From Lachnospira sp. UBA3790 (GTDB taxonomy: Bacteria; Bacillota; Clostridia; Lachnospirales; Lachnospiraceae), in the NCBI GenBank assembly GCA_002369135.1, contig DFEY01000003.1, forward strand, positions 392,280 through 456,279: DNA of 64,000 nt, given 5' to 3'. The notes under the pieces were generated by a model, which saw only the letters and a program-made list of their open reading frames with translations, did no database searches and was not told the origin of the DNA. Within the stretch, counting starts at the first letter, position 1. Every line of letters begins with the position of its first letter. Positions 46,173 to 56,788 of the stretch are shown here, one piece after another. Position numbers and translations under genes: made by a program.

Positions 46173-47255
46173 ATGAACTTTAATATTGCAACTATTCCAG
46201 GAGATGGAATAGGACCAGAAATAGTAAAAGAAGCCACTAAAGTATTAGATAAAGTGGGCGAAAAATTTGGCCATACTTTTAACTACACAGAAGTAGATAT
46301 GGGTGGTGTTTCCATAGATAAGCACGGTGTGCCTCTAACTGATGAGGCGCTTGCTACAGCTAAAGAAAACGATGCAGTTTTGCTTGGCGCTGTAGGAGGA
46401 ATCGTTGGAAAGGATAGTTGGTACGATTTAGCACCAAACCTAAGACCTGAGGCAGGATTACTTGCTATTAGAAAAGGACTTGGACTTTTTGCTAACCTTC
46501 GTCCAGCATACCTCTACAAAGAACTTAAAAGTGCGTGTCCTTTGAAGGAATCGGTTGCTGATAAGGGATTTGATATGATTATCGTCCGTGAGCTTACTGG
46601 TGGTCTTTACTTCGGCGAAAGAGAGACTAAAGAAGTGGACGGAGTGATGACAGCTAAAGACACATTAGTCTACAACGAAAATGAGATTAGACGAATTGCA
46701 ATTAAGGCTTTCGAGATTGCAATGAAGAGAAATAAAAAAGTGATTAGCGTGGATAAATCAAATGTGCTTGATTCATCTAGACTTTGGGATAAGGTTGTGA
46801 ATGAAGTTTCTAAGGATTATCCAGAAGTAACACTAGAGCATATGCTAGTTGATAACGCAGCTATGCAGTTGGTTAAAGATCCGGCACAGTTTGACGTAGT
46901 AGTTACTGAGAATATGTTTGGTGACATCTTATCAGACGAAGCTAGTATGATTACAGGTTCAATCGGAATGCTTTCATCAGCATCCCTAAGAGAAGACAAA
47001 TTTGGTTTATACGAGCCTAGTCACGGAGCAGCACCTGATATTGCAGGAGAAGACAAAGCAAACCCAATTGCCACAATTTTAAGTGCAGCTATGATGCTTA
47101 GATATTCCTTTGACTTGGACGAAGAGGCTGATGCAGTAGAAAAGGCAGTTGAACAAGTTTTAGAAGATGGTATTAGAACAATTGATATTCACTCAGAGGG
47201 TATGACACTAGTTGGTTGTAAACAAATGGGTGATGAGATTGTAAGTAGAATATAA
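46173..47255 (+). CDS. leuB: 3-isopropylmalate dehydrogenase
   Basis: 360 residues. It oxidises and decarboxylates 3-isopropylmalate in leucine synthesis. Markers: [11 protein letters not shown] at the start, LLGAVGG, the substrate loop [33 protein letters not shown] and [18 protein letters not shown]. The length is typical. First gene of a five-gene run (leuB-ilvD-ilvB-serC-serA) with short gaps. leuA and leuCD are not in the window. A small hairpin in the leader (CTTTAA/TTAAAG) precedes an AAGGA ribosome-binding site. Confidence 0.96.
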   Translation: MNFNIATIPGDGIGPEIVKEATKVLDKVGEKFGHTFNYTEVDMGGVSIDKHGVPLTDEALATAKENDAVLLGAVGGIVGKDSWYDLAPNLRPEAGLLAIRKGLGLFANLRPAYLYKELKSACPLKESVADKGFDMIIVRELTGGLYFGERETKEVDGVMTAKDTLVYNENEIRRIAIKAFEIAMKRNKKVISVDKSNVLDSSRLWDKVVNEVSKDYPEVTLEHMLVDNAAMQLVKDPAQFDVVVTENMFGDILSDEASMITGSIGMLSSASLREDKFGLYEPSHGAAPDIAGEDKANPIATILSAAMMLRYSFDLDEEADAVEKAVEQVLEDGIRTIDIHSEGMTLVGCKQMGDEIVSRI

Positions 47256-47267
47256 GGAGGACCAATT

Positions 47268-48935
47268 ATGAAAAGTGATGCAGTAAAGCAAGGGATGCAG
47301 ACAGCACCTCAAAGATCATTATTTAACGCGCTTGGTCTTACACAAGAAGAATTGAAAAAACCTTTGGTTGGTATCGTATGCTCATACAATGAGATAGTAC
47401 CAGGCCATATGAATTTAGATAAAATAGCAGAAGCCGTAAAGATGGGCGTTGCTATGGCAGGCGGAACACCTATTGAGTTCCCAGCTATCGCAGTTTGTGA
47501 TGGTATTGCTATGGGACATATCGGAATGAAGTATTCGCTCGTTACTAGAGATTTGATTGCAGACTCTACAGAGTGTATGGCTTTGGCTCATCAGTTTGAT
47601 GCCCTAGTTATGATTCCTAACTGTGACAAAAACGTACCAGGACTTTTGATGGCAGCTGCTAGAGTAAATGTTCCTACAGTATTTGTTTCGGGTGGACCTA
47701 TGATGGCTGGTCACGTAATGGGACAGAAGAGAAGTCTTTCATCTATGTTTGAAGCTGTTGGCTCACATGCCGCAGGAAAGATGACAGACGAGCAGGTACA
47801 GGAGTTTGTTGAGAAAGTTTGTCCTACATGTGGTTCATGTTCAGGAATGTACACTGCAAACTCAATGAACTGTTTGACAGAGGCTCTTGGAATGGGACTT
47901 AAAGGAAATGGAACTATTCCAGCTGTTTACTCAGAGAGAATTAAGCTAGCTAAACATGCAGGTATGGCTGTAATGGATATGCTAGAAAAAGATATTAGAC
48001 CTAGAGACATTATGACAAAAGACGCTATCTTAAATGCGCTAACTGTTGATATGGCACTAGGTTGTAGTACAAATAGTATGCTACATCTTCCAGCTATCGC
48101 ACACGAGATTGGTTTTGACTTTGATATTGGTTTTGCAAATGAAATCAGTGAGAAGACTCCAAACCTTTGTCACTTAGCTCCAGCAGGTCCTACATATATG
48201 GAAGACCTAAACGAAGCAGGTGGTGTTTGGGCAGTTATGAAAGAGTTAGCTGATCTTGGGTTGCTAAATACAGATTGTATGACAGTAACTGGAAAGACTG
48301 TGGGCGAGAACATTAAAGATTGCGTAAATAAAAACGAAGAAGTTATCAGACCTACTGATAATCCTTATACAAAGACTGGTGGACTTGCAGTGCTCAAAGG
48401 TAACTTGGCACCAGATGGTTCTGTAGTTAAGCGTTCGGCCGTTAAGGAAGAGATGCTAGTACACGAAGGACCAGCCAGAGTCTTTGACTCAGAAGAAGAT
48501 GCTATAGCAGCTATCAAGGGTGGAAAGATTAATCCTGGGGATGTTGTGGTTATCAGATACGAGGGACCAAAGGGTGGCCCTGGTATGAGAGAGATGCTAA
48601 ATCCTACTTCAGCCATCGCTGGAATGGGCTTAGACGATACAGTTGCTCTAATCACAGACGGTAGATTCTCAGGAGCATCAAGAGGAGCGTCCATCGGACA
48701 TATTTCTCCTGAAGCTGCAGTAGGCGGACCTATCGCATTGGTAGAGGAAGGCGACATTATAAAAATCAATATTCCTGAATACACACTGGACGTAGCCGTC
48801 AGTGACGACGTACTAGAAGAGCGTCGTAAGAATTGGACACCTAAGGAGCCTACAGTTACAACAGGTTACTTAGACAGATACAGAAAGATGGTTACAAGTG
48901 GTGCTAAGGGAGCAATCTTAGAGATTAAAGAATAA
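47268..48935 (+). CDS. ilvD: Dihydroxy-acid dehydratase
   Basis: 555 residues. A [Fe-S] enzyme of isoleucine/valine synthesis that dehydrates dihydroxy acids to keto acids. Iron-sulfur ligands are in PNCDKNVPG and the [18 protein letters not shown] region. Other signatures: MLHLPAIA and the C-terminal [24 protein letters not shown]. An AAGGAGG site precedes the ATG, 12 bases after leuB. Full length, no anomalies. Confidence 0.97.
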   Translation: MKSDAVKQGMQTAPQRSLFNALGLTQEELKKPLVGIVCSYNEIVPGHMNLDKIAEAVKMGVAMAGGTPIEFPAIAVCDGIAMGHIGMKYSLVTRDLIADSTECMALAHQFDALVMIPNCDKNVPGLLMAAARVNVPTVFVSGGPMMAGHVMGQKRSLSSMFEAVGSHAAGKMTDEQVQEFVEKVCPTCGSCSGMYTANSMNCLTEALGMGLKGNGTIPAVYSERIKLAKHAGMAVMDMLEKDIRPRDIMTKDAILNALTVDMALGCSTNSMLHLPAIAHEIGFDFDIGFANEISEKTPNLCHLAPAGPTYMEDLNEAGGVWAVMKELADLGLLNTDCMTVTGKTVGENIKDCVNKNEEVIRPTDNPYTKTGGLAVLKGNLAPDGSVVKRSAVKEEMLVHEGPARVFDSEEDAIAAIKGGKINPGDVVVIRYEGPKGGPGMREMLNPTSAIAGMGLDDTVALITDGRFSGASRGASIGHISPEAAVGGPIALVEEGDIIKINIPEYTLDVAVSDDVLEERRKNWTPKEPTVTTGYLDRYRKMVTSGAKGAILEIKE

Positions 48936-48971
48936 GCGCCCGAGGCAAAGAAGGAATAAAGGAGTGATAAT

Positions 48972-50645
48972 ATGTTACTTAATGGTTCAGAAATAGTAGT
49001 TGAATGTTTAAAAGAACAAGGCGTTGATACAGTATTTGGATATCCAGGCGGAACAATCCTAAATATTTATGATGCCATCTACAAAGAAGATAAAATTAAC
49101 CACTATCTTGTTTCACACGAGCAAGGTGCTGCACACGCTGCAGATGGTTATGCTAGAAGCACAGGTAAAGTTGGTGTTTGTTTTGCAACATCAGGTCCTG
49201 GTGCTACAAACTTAGTTACAGGTATTGCAACAGCATACATGGATTCAGTTCCACTAGTTGCAATTACAGCTAACGTTGCTAAGTCTGGTCTTGGTAAAGA
49301 TTCTTTCCAAGAGATCGATATTGTAGGTGTAACAATGCCTATTACAAAACACAACTATATTGTTAAAGAAATAGAAGATTTGGCAGACACTATTCGTGAT
49401 GCATTCAGAATCGCAAAGTCAGGAAGACCTGGCCCAGTACTAGTTGATATTACAAAGGATGTTACTGCAAACAAGATTGAGTTTGAAAGTAAGAAGCCTG
49501 TTAAAGTTGAGCGTGTATCAGACACAATCAATGATGACGATATCGAGACAGTATGTGAGATGATAGAAGCATCTAAGAAGCCATTCGTATTAGTTGGTGG
49601 CGGTGCTACTATATCTGAAGCAGATGCAGAAGTTAGAGAGTTTGTAGAAAAGATTAACGCTCCTGTATGTGACACTTTGATGGGTAAAGGTGTAATCGAT
49701 GGAAAGAATCCACTTTACACTGGCATGATTGGTATGCACGGTACAAAGACATCAAACTACGGCGTAAGTGATAGTGATTTGCTTATTGTTATCGGCGCTA
49801 GATTTAGTGATCGTGTTACTGGTAATGCAAAGAAATTTGCTACAAACGCTAGCATAGTTCATATCGATGTTGATCCTTCTGAGATTAACAAAAACGTTAA
49901 GGCTGACGCTAGCATTATTGGCGATGTTAAAGAAGTTATGACTCGCCTAAATAAAGCAGTTAATAAACAAGACAACTCTGACTGGATTAAAGAGATAGAG
50001 GCTCTTAAAGAGAAATATCCATTGCCAGTAGACAGAGGGGCATTAACTGGTCCATCTATCATTGATGCAATTTATGAGGAGACAAAGGGTGATGCTATTA
50101 TCACTACAGATGTTGGACAGCATCAAATGTGGGCAGCACAGTATTATTATTTTAAAGAGTCTAGACAACTTATCACTTCAGGTGGTCTAGGAACAATGGG
50201 TTACGGTGTTGGCGCATGTATCGGTTCAAAGATGGGCAACAAAGACAAAGTATGTATCAATATAGCGGGTGACGGATGTTTCAGAATGAACATGAACGAA
50301 ATCGCTACAGCTACTAGATACAACATCCCAATCATTCAGGTAGTAATAAACAACCACGTTCTTGGTATGGTTCGTCAGTGGCAAACATTGTTCTACGGCG
50401 AAAGATACTCAGCGACAGTGCTAGACGACGAGGTTGATTTTGCAAAGGTATCTGAAGGACTAGGGGCAAAAGCTTACAAAGTAACAACTATTGATGAGTT
50501 TAGAGACGCCATCAAAGATGCAATAGAACTTAACATTCCATGCGTTATTGAATGTGACATCCACAAGGATGACAAAGTATTCCCAATGGTTCCAGCAGGA
50601 AAACCTATTATGGATGTATTCGACGCAGATGATTTAGATGCTTAA
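48972..50645 (+). CDS. ilvB: Acetolactate synthase, large subunit
   Basis: 557 residues, TPP-dependent, making acetolactate or acetohydroxybutyrate for branched-chain amino acids. N-terminal VFGYPGGTILNIYDA, HEQGAAHAADGYARSTG (catalytic Glu near residue 47), the central FAD-binding-type domain and the C-terminal TPP motif GDGCFRMNMNEIATATRYNIPIIQVVINN. The small regulatory subunit gene ilvN is not next to it. It lies between ilvD and serC. A weak AAAGGAG site precedes the start. Confidence 0.95.
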   Translation: MLLNGSEIVVECLKEQGVDTVFGYPGGTILNIYDAIYKEDKINHYLVSHEQGAAHAADGYARSTGKVGVCFATSGPGATNLVTGIATAYMDSVPLVAITANVAKSGLGKDSFQEIDIVGVTMPITKHNYIVKEIEDLADTIRDAFRIAKSGRPGPVLVDITKDVTANKIEFESKKPVKVERVSDTINDDDIETVCEMIEASKKPFVLVGGGATISEADAEVREFVEKINAPVCDTLMGKGVIDGKNPLYTGMIGMHGTKTSNYGVSDSDLLIVIGARFSDRVTGNAKKFATNASIVHIDVDPSEINKNVKADASIIGDVKEVMTRLNKAVNKQDNSDWIKEIEALKEKYPLPVDRGALTGPSIIDAIYEETKGDAIITTDVGQHQMWAAQYYYFKESRQLITSGGLGTMGYGVGACIGSKMGNKDKVCINIAGDGCFRMNMNEIATATRYNIPIIQVVINNHVLGMVRQWQTLFYGERYSATVLDDEVDFAKVSEGLGAKAYKVTTIDEFRDAIKDAIELNIPCVIECDIHKDDKVFPMVPAGKPIMDVFDADDLDA

Positions 50646-50673
50646 GAAATAAAAATATTGGAGGAAATATAAA

Positions 50674-51756
50674 ATGAGCAGAGTATACAATTTTTCAGCA
50701 GGTCCGGCAGTGTTACCGGAAGAGGTATTAGAAGAAGCAGCAAACGAAATGCTAGATTACCAAGGAACTGGTATGAGCGTTATGGAGATGAGTCATAGAT
50801 CTCCTGCATTCCAGCAGATTATTGATGATGCGGAAGCAGATTTAAGAGAACTAATGAACATCCCAGACAACTACAAAGTATTATTCCTACAGGGTGGTGC
50901 ATCCACACAGTTTTCAGCTATTCCAATGAACTTAAAGAAGAATGGAAAAGCTGCATATATCGTAACTGGTCAGTGGGCTAAGAAAGCAGCACAGGAAGCA
51001 GAGAAATATATTGATGTAGTTAGAGTAGCATCATCAGAAGATAAGACATTTTCTTATATTCCAGATTGCAGTGATTTGGATATTCCAGAAGATGCTGATT
51101 ATGTATATATCTGTGAAAACAATACAATTTACGGAACAAAGTATAAAACACTTCCAAATACAAAGGGTCACATCCTAGTATCTGATGTTTCATCATGTTT
51201 CTTGTCAGAGCCAGTTGATGTTGAAAAGTATGGCATCATCTACGGTGGTGTTCAGAAGAACATCGGTCCAGCTGGCATGGCTATCGTAATCATTAGAGAA
51301 GATTTGATCCCTGAGGAAGTTGACAGTAGTGTTCCAACAATGCTTGCATACAAAACACAGGCTGACGCTGGTTCACTTTATAACACACCTCCATGTTATA
51401 CAATCTACATGTGTGGCAAAGTCTTCAAGTGGCTTAAGAAAATGGGCGGCTTAGACGCTATGAAAGAAAGAAACGAAAAGAAAGCTAAGATTCTATATGA
51501 TTTCTTAGACCAGAGTGAAATGTTCAAAGGTACAGTAGTGCCAGAAGATAGATCTCTTATGAACGTTCCTTTTGTAACAGGCGACGAAGAACTAGATGCT
51601 AAGTTTGTAAAAGAAGCAAAGGCAGCCGGATTCGAAAACCTAAAAGGCCACAGAACAGTTGGTGGTATGAGAGCTAGTATCTACAACGCTATGCCTATCG
51701 AAGGTGTAGAAGCACTAGTTGAATTTATGAAGAAGTTTGAGGAGGAGAATAAATAA
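50674..51756 (+). CDS. serC: Phosphoserine aminotransferase
   Basis: 360 residues. A PLP class V aminotransferase that makes phosphoserine from 3-phosphohydroxypyruvate (serine synthesis). Features: YNFSAGPAVLPEEVLEEA at the start, MEMSHRSPAF, FLQGGASTQFSAIPMN, ENNTIYGT, the PLP-lysine region IYGGVQKNIGPAGM (about 188-201) and GHRTVGGMRASIYNAMP at the end. TTGGAGGA precedes the ATG. The stop codon shares a base with the serA start, so the two serine genes are coupled. Confidence 0.96.
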   Translation: MSRVYNFSAGPAVLPEEVLEEAANEMLDYQGTGMSVMEMSHRSPAFQQIIDDAEADLRELMNIPDNYKVLFLQGGASTQFSAIPMNLKKNGKAAYIVTGQWAKKAAQEAEKYIDVVRVASSEDKTFSYIPDCSDLDIPEDADYVYICENNTIYGTKYKTLPNTKGHILVSDVSSCFLSEPVDVEKYGIIYGGVQKNIGPAGMAIVIIREDLIPEEVDSSVPTMLAYKTQADAGSLYNTPPCYTIYMCGKVFKWLKKMGGLDAMKERNEKKAKILYDFLDQSEMFKGTVVPEDRSLMNVPFVTGDEELDAKFVKEAKAAGFENLKGHRTVGGMRASIYNAMPIEGVEALVEFMKKFEEENK

Positions 51757-52892
51757 TGATTAAATATAATTGCTTAAATCCTATTTCACCTCTTGGATTA
51801 GGAAACTTTACAGACAATTACGAAGCTACTGAAAACTTTGATGAAGCTGATGTAGCATTAGTTAGAAGTGCAGCTATGCACGATTTAGATTTACCAGAAA
51901 GTTTAGTAGCAGTTGCTAGAGCTGGTGCTGGTGTAAACAACATCCCGCTAGATAAATGTGCCGACAAAGGTATTGTAGTTTTCAACACACCTGGTGCTAA
52001 CGCAAATGGTGTTAAAGAATTAGTTCTTTGCGGAATGCTACTTGCTTCAAGAGATGTTATCGGTGGTAACACTTGGGTAAAAGAAAACAAAGATGATGAG
52101 AATATCAACAAGTCTATGGAGAAAGCTAAGAAGCAGTTTGCCGGTGGCGAAATTCTAGGTAAAACTCTAGGTATCATTGGACTTGGTGCTATCGGAAGAT
52201 TAGTTGCTAACTCAGCGGTTGCACTCGGTATGGATGTTGTGGGTGTTGACCCATTCCTATCTGAAGAAGGAAAGGCAATGCTTGATGATAAGGTAAAGAT
52301 TGTTGATACAAACGATGATGTTTATGCAGTTTCAGATTTCATTTCAATTCACGTGCCTCTACTAGATGACACAAAAGAAATGATTAACAAAGATACTATC
52401 GCTAAGATGAAAGATGGAGTAGTAATTCTTAACTACGCAAGAGATCTTCTAGTATCAGATGCTGATATGAAGGAGGCTCTAGCATCAGGAAAGGTTAAGA
52501 AGTATGTTACTGACTTCCCTAACTATGCAAGCGCAAACACAGAGGGTGTAATTGCATTCCCTCACCTTGGAGCTTCAACAGCAGAGTCTGAAGACAACTG
52601 TGCTATTATGGCAGTTAAACAGATTATGAACTTTGTAGAAAACGGAAACATTGTTAACTCAGTTAACTTCCCTAAAGTGAACAAAGGTGAAGCTACAAAG
52701 GCTAGAGTAGCTGTTGCATTCAAAGGTATCGAATGTGCAGACATCAAAACTGCTCTTGGTAGTGATGATGCTGAATGCGCTAAGAGAGGCGACTATGGTT
52801 ATATCATAGTTGATAGCGATTCATTTGACGATGCACAGATTGAAGCTGCAAAGGCTATCGATGGTGTGCTAAAGGTAAGAGTTGTAAAATAA
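51756..52892 (+). CDS. serA: 3-phosphoglycerate dehydrogenase family protein
   Basis: 378 residues. First step of serine synthesis, NAD-dependent oxidation of 3-phosphoglycerate. The N-terminal substrate domain is unlike the E. coli form but has VARAGAGVNNIPLDKCADKGIVVFNTPGANANGVKELVL; the NAD motif is GLGAIGRLVANSAVALGM (about 137-154), the catalytic HLG region appears as FPHLGASTAESEDN, and the last 70 residues are ACT-like, so serine feedback is possible. It overlaps serC by one base. Last gene of the leuB-serA run. Confidence 0.92.
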   Translation: MIKYNCLNPISPLGLGNFTDNYEATENFDEADVALVRSAAMHDLDLPESLVAVARAGAGVNNIPLDKCADKGIVVFNTPGANANGVKELVLCGMLLASRDVIGGNTWVKENKDDENINKSMEKAKKQFAGGEILGKTLGIIGLGAIGRLVANSAVALGMDVVGVDPFLSEEGKAMLDDKVKIVDTNDDVYAVSDFISIHVPLLDDTKEMINKDTIAKMKDGVVILNYARDLLVSDADMKEALASGKVKKYVTDFPNYASANTEGVIAFPHLGASTAESEDNCAIMAVKQIMNFVENGNIVNSVNFPKVNKGEATKARVAVAFKGIECADIKTALGSDDAECAKRGDYGYIIVDSDSFDDAQIEAAKAIDGVLKVRVVK

Positions 52893-53021
52893 TAAAATTG
52901 ATTAAATTATAAAGATATGAGTGATTTAGCATATATTGTTTTTATTGTCTTTTTAAACTGTTGTATTTGCTAACAAATAAATGCAGTATATCTAAATAAT
53001 GTGGAGTGTAAATATTTTGAG

Positions 53022-53051
53022 AAAAGTGAGTTTGTTATAACTCACTTTTTT
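53022..53051 (+). terminator. Terminator downstream of serA
   Basis: An 11-bp stem AAAAGTGAGTT/AACTCACTTTT with a 6-base loop and a T run. It lies about 130 bases after the serA stop codon; nothing else is recognised in between. Confidence 0.88.
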
Positions 53052-53075
53052 ATAGAGTTATATTTATTTTTATAA

Positions 53076-53103
53076 TTGAAATTTTTATGGATAATGTTAT
53101 AAT
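53076..53103 (+). promoter_or_regulatory. Promoter of the 53144 exported protein gene
   Basis: TTGAAA at 53076-53081 and TATAAT at 53098-53103, spaced by 16 bases. A perfect 7+7 dyad, GATAATT-C-AATTATC (53110-53124), sits at the expected start point. Confidence 0.75.
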
Positions 53104-53143
53104 TAAACTGATAATTCAATTATCGGTTTGAAAGGAGGAGTTT

Positions 53144-54004
53144 ATGAAGAAAATTATAGTTTTCACATTAGCAGTGATTATGATTTTTGGTGTGGTTTCG
53201 ACACCCGTAACAGCGAATGAACAACTTTCAGAGTCTAAAGGCTGGCATACTTTATTCAAAAATGGATATACTAAAAAAAGTAAGCGTTATATTGTTGAAT
53301 GCAAATATTATTGGAGTGATTTGCCAAAGTGGCAAACATGGATGCCGGATGATGGAATTAAATCTGTTAAATTTACTAAATATGTATTAAAGCTCAATAA
53401 GAAAAATAATAAAGGCAGAGTCATTTCGAAAAAAACAAAAAAGTATACAACTAAAACAAAGAAAAAAGACTATTATAAAACATTAAAGAATTTTTTTGCA
53501 AAAATAAAAAAGAAAAATATATACAATAATTATAGAAACATGGAGAGTGATTTGCTTGATCTTAATATAAGACGAGCTTTGATTAAGAAAAATAATAAAA
53601 CATTATTCTATCAGTGTATAGATTCAAGAACAAATAGAATTTATAGAGTAAAATTGACTACAAAATATTTTAAAGAAATGACTCCTACTGTTAAAGATAT
53701 AATTAATACTTCTTTAACAAATCTATCAGGGATTTTATTGAGTTCCTTACCATTGGATATGGTGAATACTTTGGAAAGTGGCAAAAATTTAGCAAATAAT
53801 TATTTAAGTTCTACCAAGATGTTTATTGAATATGGAAATCAAACCATGGTTGATTTAGTTCGTAGTGCAAAAACTTCGATAAACGAGTTTTCATCCGCTG
53901 CGAATAGTTCTGATAAAGATTATAAAAAACATAAAGAAAAGATTAATAAAAAGATTAAATCGGGAAGTGTTTATCTGTATAAGATTTATAAATCCATTAA
54001 GTAG
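53144..54004 (+). CDS. Exported lysine-rich protein, function unknown
   Basis: 286 residues with a signal peptide (cleavage near residue 25). The mature protein is strongly basic, with a repeated Lys/Thr/Lys stretch (about 90-125), then a mostly helical C-terminal half with several Ser/Asn-rich helices. I recognise no family. The start follows AAGGAGGAG. The gene is strongly A/T-rich compared with the operons around it and has its own promoter and terminator. Confidence 0.62.
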   Translation: MKKIIVFTLAVIMIFGVVSTPVTANEQLSESKGWHTLFKNGYTKKSKRYIVECKYYWSDLPKWQTWMPDDGIKSVKFTKYVLKLNKKNNKGRVISKKTKKYTTKTKKKDYYKTLKNFFAKIKKKNIYNNYRNMESDLLDLNIRRALIKKNNKTLFYQCIDSRTNRIYRVKLTTKYFKEMTPTVKDIINTSLTNLSGILLSSLPLDMVNTLESGKNLANNYLSSTKMFIEYGNQTMVDLVRSAKTSINEFSSAANSSDKDYKKHKEKINKKIKSGSVYLYKIYKSIK

Positions 54005-54098
54005 GCAAATAAAGAAAAGTTTAATATCATTCTATATATGATGTATTGTTCTTGGAAGTTTAATTGTATATCTTATAATTGACGATGAATTAAATAAT

Positions 54099-54130
54099 AA
54101 AAAGGACTGTCATATGACAGTCCTTTTATT
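54099..54130 (+). terminator. Terminator between the 53144 gene and the nuclease gene
   Basis: A perfect 14+14 palindrome, AAAAGGACTGTCAT followed by ATGACAGTCCTTTT, with T run. The -10 box TATAAT of the next gene (54132-54137) starts directly after it. Confidence 0.9.
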
Positions 54131-54161
54131 GTATAATACTATTAGTTTTTGGAACGGAAAT

Positions 54162-55226
54162 ATGAAGAAGGTTTTAAGTACAGTTTTAATAGTATATATG
54201 GTTTTATCTTTGTCGGGGTGTTCTCTTGATGAAAATGATAAAACAACTGAACAGACTACAGTATATAATGCTGTAGATTTTAGTGAGACTTTTGATACGG
54301 AAACTTTTGAAGAAGAAACTGTACAACCAACTACATTTGCTCCTACAAATGCAAAAATAGTTACTAACCGTAAGGTAAAAGTAAAATATAAATCTAGCAA
54401 ACTTAAATTAAAAGACATTCCAAAGTACAAAGTAGTAAAAGCACCATACGTTAGAGTGAATGGAAACAAACCAACTTTTGCAAAAAAAGAAATTAAGAGA
54501 AAGTCATATCAGAAGTTTAGTAAATTAGATAGTCTTGGAAGATGTGGCGTAGCAATAGCGTCTATCGGGAGAGATATAATGCCAAAGAGTAAGAGAACAT
54601 CTATCAGTTCAGTTTATCCATCAGGTTGGCATACATATAGATATGCAAGTGTAGCTGGAAGATACTTATATAACAGATGCCATCTGATTGGTCATCAATT
54701 AACAGGGCAGAATGCAAATGCCAAGAACCTTATAACTGGAACTAGATATTTGAACGTAGATGGAATGTTGCCATTTGAAGATGAAGTAGCAGAGTGTGTT
54801 AAGTTTAGTAACAAGCATGTGATGTATAGAGTTACACCTTTATATAAAGGTAAAAACTTAGTGGCAAGTGGAGTTCAGATGGAAGCATACTCCGTGGAAG
54901 ACAAAGGCAAATCATGTAGCTTCAATGTTTACTGTTACAATGTTCAACCTGGAATAAAGATAAACTACAAAACTGGAACAAGTAAAGGTAGCGGAATAAT
55001 ATCAGGTGGAAAGACAAGCAATGGCAAGAAATATAAAAAGAAATATTCTAATAAGAAAGTCAAAAAGTGTGGTAAATATGTAATCAGTAAGAATACAAGA
55101 AAATTCCACTATGCAAGTTGTACATATGTAAAACGAATTAAAAACTCAAATAGACAGTATTTTAACGGTAGTAGAAAAACTTTGATTAACCAAGGCTACA
55201 GTTCATGCAAGAGTTGTAATCCATAA
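54162..55226 (+). CDS. Lipoprotein DNA/RNA non-specific endonuclease (DNA-entry nuclease-like)
   Basis: 354 residues from the ATG at 54162. A type II signal peptide with lipobox SGC (Cys20) anchors it to the membrane. After a Thr-rich linker, a nuclease domain of the NUC/EndA type lies near 110-280: LGRCGVAIASIGRDIMP, the His motif YNRCHLIGHQLTG, NAKNLITGTRYLN and GMLPFEDEVAE. The last 60 residues carry HYASC and SSCKSCNP, a Cys-rich small domain like the Ada-type metal-binding fold. A surface nuclease that digests or nicks DNA outside the cell is likely; a link to competence is inference. Confidence 0.85.
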   Translation: MKKVLSTVLIVYMVLSLSGCSLDENDKTTEQTTVYNAVDFSETFDTETFEEETVQPTTFAPTNAKIVTNRKVKVKYKSSKLKLKDIPKYKVVKAPYVRVNGNKPTFAKKEIKRKSYQKFSKLDSLGRCGVAIASIGRDIMPKSKRTSISSVYPSGWHTYRYASVAGRYLYNRCHLIGHQLTGQNANAKNLITGTRYLNVDGMLPFEDEVAECVKFSNKHVMYRVTPLYKGKNLVASGVQMEAYSVEDKGKSCSFNVYCYNVQPGIKINYKTGTSKGSGIISGGKTSNGKKYKKKYSNKKVKKCGKYVISKNTRKFHYASCTYVKRIKNSNRQYFNGSRKTLINQGYSSCKSCNP

Positions 55227-55248
55227 AGGTTTTAAAACATATTTAAGC

Positions 55249-55307
55249 AAAAGAAAAACAGTAAGGGTACGAACGATTGTTAGTGAGACCCTTACTGTTT
55301 TTCTTTT
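55249..55307. terminator. Bidirectional terminator between the nuclease gene and argH
   Basis: A perfect 20-bp stem (55249-55268 with 55288-55307) and a 19-base loop, A-rich at the start and T-rich at the end, between converging genes. Confidence 0.92.
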
Positions 55308-55319
55308 GTATAAAAAATA

Positions 55320-56687
55320 TTATTTCAAAAACTCTTTATAGATTGCAATAACTCTTTGCATTGACTCCGGACTTGGAGCTCCAAGTGTCAAACGTTTATT
55401 AACACAAGTTTCTAAACTAATAGCATCAAATATATCATCTTCAAATACATCGCTTATTGCTTTGTACTCATCTAATGTCATATCATCAAGTGATTTATTA
55501 TTCTTTTCACAGAACAATACCAACTCACCAACAATACCGTGTGCATCCCTAAATGGAACTCCTTTGTTAACTAAGTAGTCAGCAGCATCAGTAGCGTTAG
55601 TGAATCCCATCTTTGTGCTGTTTTCCATATTGTCCTTGTTGAATGTCATTGTATCAATCATTCCTGTAAATAGAACAACGCATCCTTTGACGGTATCGAT
55701 AGCATCGAATGCCAATTCTTTGTCTTCCTGCATATCTTTATTATATGCAAGTGGAAGTGACTTCATAGTGGTAAGTAGTGACATCAAAGCACCGTATACT
55801 CGTCCAGTCTTACCACGAATCAACTCAGCAATATCTGGGTTTTTCTTTTGTGGCATAATACTTGAACCTGTACTATATGAATCGTCAATATTTACAAAGC
55901 GATATTCGTTTGAATTCCAGATGCATATTTCTTCGCAGAAGCGAGAGAGGTGCATCATAGTAATTGAAAGATCGCTCAAGAATTCAATTAAGTAATCACG
56001 ATCAGATACTGAGTCCATACTGTTAAGTGTTGGCTCTTTAAAGCCAAGCTCCTTAGCAACAAACTCACGGTCCAAAGGATAAGTAGTGCCCGCCAAAGCA
56101 CCAGAACCTAAAGGACACTGATCAATACGCATCAATGCGCAATTAAGACGTGAGTAGTCGCGCTTAAACATTTCAAAGTATGCTCCAAAGTGATGCGCCA
56201 AAGTGATAGGCTGTGCTTTTTGAAGATGTGTAAAGCCCGGCATAATAGTCTCGGTATTTTCTTCCATAATTTTAAGGATAGAAGCAAGAAGAGTTTTAAT
56301 TAAAGTCTTTAACTCAAGCATTTCTTCCTTTGTATACATTTTCATATCTAAAGCAACCTGATCGTTTCGGCTACGTCCTGTATGAAGCTTCTTTCCTGCA
56401 TCACCAATACGCTCTGTCAAAGTAGCCTCGACAAAGCTGTGTATATCTTCAGAATTATCAAACTCTAAAGCGCCAGAATTAAGATCGTTTAGAATTCCTT
56501 CCAATCCCTTAACAATCTGTTTTGCTTCATCGTCTGAAATAATTCCCTGTTTTCCAAGCATTTTCGCATGGGCAATACTTCCAGTGATATCTTGTTTATA
56601 AAGTTTTCTGTCAAAAGAAAGAGACTCGTTAAAGTTAAAAACTAAATCATCTGTTTCTTTTGTGAAGCGTCCACCCCATAATTTCAT
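55320..56687 (-). CDS. argH: Argininosuccinate lyase
   Basis: 455 residues. Final step of arginine synthesis, splitting argininosuccinate to arginine and fumarate. Motifs: LWGGRFT at the start, [46 protein letters not shown], and the family signature [13 protein letters not shown] with the catalytic Ser. Full length. argG is not in the window. A good promoter lies upstream at 56720-56748. Confidence 0.97.
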   Translation of the reverse strand: MKLWGGRFTKETDDLVFNFNESLSFDRKLYKQDITGSIAHAKMLGKQGIISDDEAKQIVKGLEGILNDLNSGALEFDNSEDIHSFVEATLTERIGDAGKKLHTGRSRNDQVALDMKMYTKEEMLELKTLIKTLLASILKIMEENTETIMPGFTHLQKAQPITLAHHFGAYFEMFKRDYSRLNCALMRIDQCPLGSGALAGTTYPLDREFVAKELGFKEPTLNSMDSVSDRDYLIEFLSDLSITMMHLSRFCEEICIWNSNEYRFVNIDDSYSTGSSIMPQKKNPDIAELIRGKTGRVYGALMSLLTTMKSLPLAYNKDMQEDKELAFDAIDTVKGCVVLFTGMIDTMTFNKDNMENSTKMGFTNATDAADYLVNKGVPFRDAHGIVGELVLFCEKNNKSLDDMTLDEYKAISDVFEDDIFDAISLETCVNKRLTLGAPSPESMQRVIAIYKEFLK

Positions 56688-56719
56688 ATTTCAATACCTC
56701 TTTTCAAAATATTGATAAA

Positions 56720-56748
56720 AGTATAACACCTAACTAGTAGTATTTCAA
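56720..56748 (-). promoter_or_regulatory. Promoter of argH
   Basis: On the minus strand TTGAAA (56748-56743) and TATACT (56725-56720), spaced by 17 bases. No ArgR box was recognised. Confidence 0.75.
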
Positions 56749-56788
56749 ATAGTCATTTGCTATACTAGATAAGGTTTAAGGAGGCATT

